Shown: one piece after another, positions 63,942 to 64,000 of the stretch
Layout of the letters: each line of letters begins with the position of its first letter
Numbering within the stretch: position 1 is the first letter of the stretch
Source: UBA4582 sp047630175
Lineage (GTDB): Bacteria > Pseudomonadota > Gammaproteobacteria > Pseudomonadales > Azotimanducaceae
Direction of reading: 5' to 3'
NCBI GenBank assembly: GCA_047630175.1
Contig: JBLHVI010000007.1
Span: forward strand, 1-64,000
DNA: 64,000 bases
Program-made: the position numbers and the translations under genes
The notes under the pieces: generated by a model
Seen by the model: the letters and a program-made list of their open reading frames with translations, nothing else
The model's database searches: none
Told to the model about the DNA's origin: nothing

Positions 63942-64000
63942 GCGAGCAACGCGAAAAGCACACTTAAGATAGATCAACCCACGCCCCTCGACTCATCACA

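Noticed and set aside
1..64000. Possible defence island, prophage, transposon or CRISPR array
   Set aside because: No integrase, transposase, restriction or Cas-like protein, no array of spaced repeats; all genes are core functions.

Overview
The window is a stretch of chromosomal core genes from a gammaproteobacterium. The gene order runs almost collinear with the Pseudomonas block from the secA/lpxC/dcw region through bc1, his, mla, lpt and rpoN to mreBCD and gatCAB. This, together with short-form HisG, a DciA-type DUF721 gene next to lpxC, LpoA, SspA/SspB, BolA-like IbaG and type IV pilus genes, points to a Pseudomonadales/Cellvibrionales-like, probably free-living lineage. Base composition looks balanced by eye. 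MurE carries the DNPR motif of meso-diaminopimelate ligases, so the wall is Gram-negative in type. I see no insertion sequence, prophage, CRISPR array, tRNA or rRNA.

Layout. 1-2247 (+): end of pilC, pilD, coaE, yacG. 2538-7559 (-): argJ, secA and an M23 peptidase with a clear terminator. 7721-8155 (+): dciA-like gene. 8223-21485 (-): lpxC and a compact dcw division/wall cluster read as mraZ-rsmH-ftsL-ftsI-murE-murD-ftsW-murC-ftsQ-ftsA-ftsZ-lpxC, headed by a good sigma70 promoter and an apparent MraZ operator. 22075-22423 (-): RNase P RNA, then rsmI. 23559-26432 (+): lpoA, yraN, dolP. 26453-36308 (-): ibaG-murA-hisG-hisD-zapE-rplM-rpsI-petABC-sspAB. 36540-39575 (-): mlaFEDCB. 40053-48250 (+): lptC-lptA-lptB-rpoN-hpf-ptsN-rapZ-ptsO-mgtE-darP. 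48259-56999 (-): mreBCD-maf-rng-yhdP. 57405-60683 (+): gatCAB. 60792-63600 (-): DUF1499 membrane protein, Tat-type M15 peptidase, SDR oxidoreductase. 63753-63941 (+): a 62-residue protein.

The genes serve envelope biogenesis (septal peptidoglycan, LPS transport, phospholipid transport, rod shape), translation, histidine and arginine synthesis, respiration, and nitrogen-PTS/RpoN regulation.

The main anomaly is what is missing. The dcw cluster has no mraY, murF, murG or ddl, although the flanking genes meet almost seamlessly. The same kind of drop-out occurs at yraN/dolP (no diaA/gmhA-type gene), mlaF/lptC (no kdsD/kdsC), zapE/hisD (no hisC) and yhdP/darP (no tldD). Other oddities are a Q in place of N in the SxN motif of FtsI, a CoaE lacking the usual PLL(x)E segment, and a nine-G tract at the end of ftsA. 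I did not find a convincing new multi-gene system; the findings are about locus architecture, unusual residues and regulatory sites.
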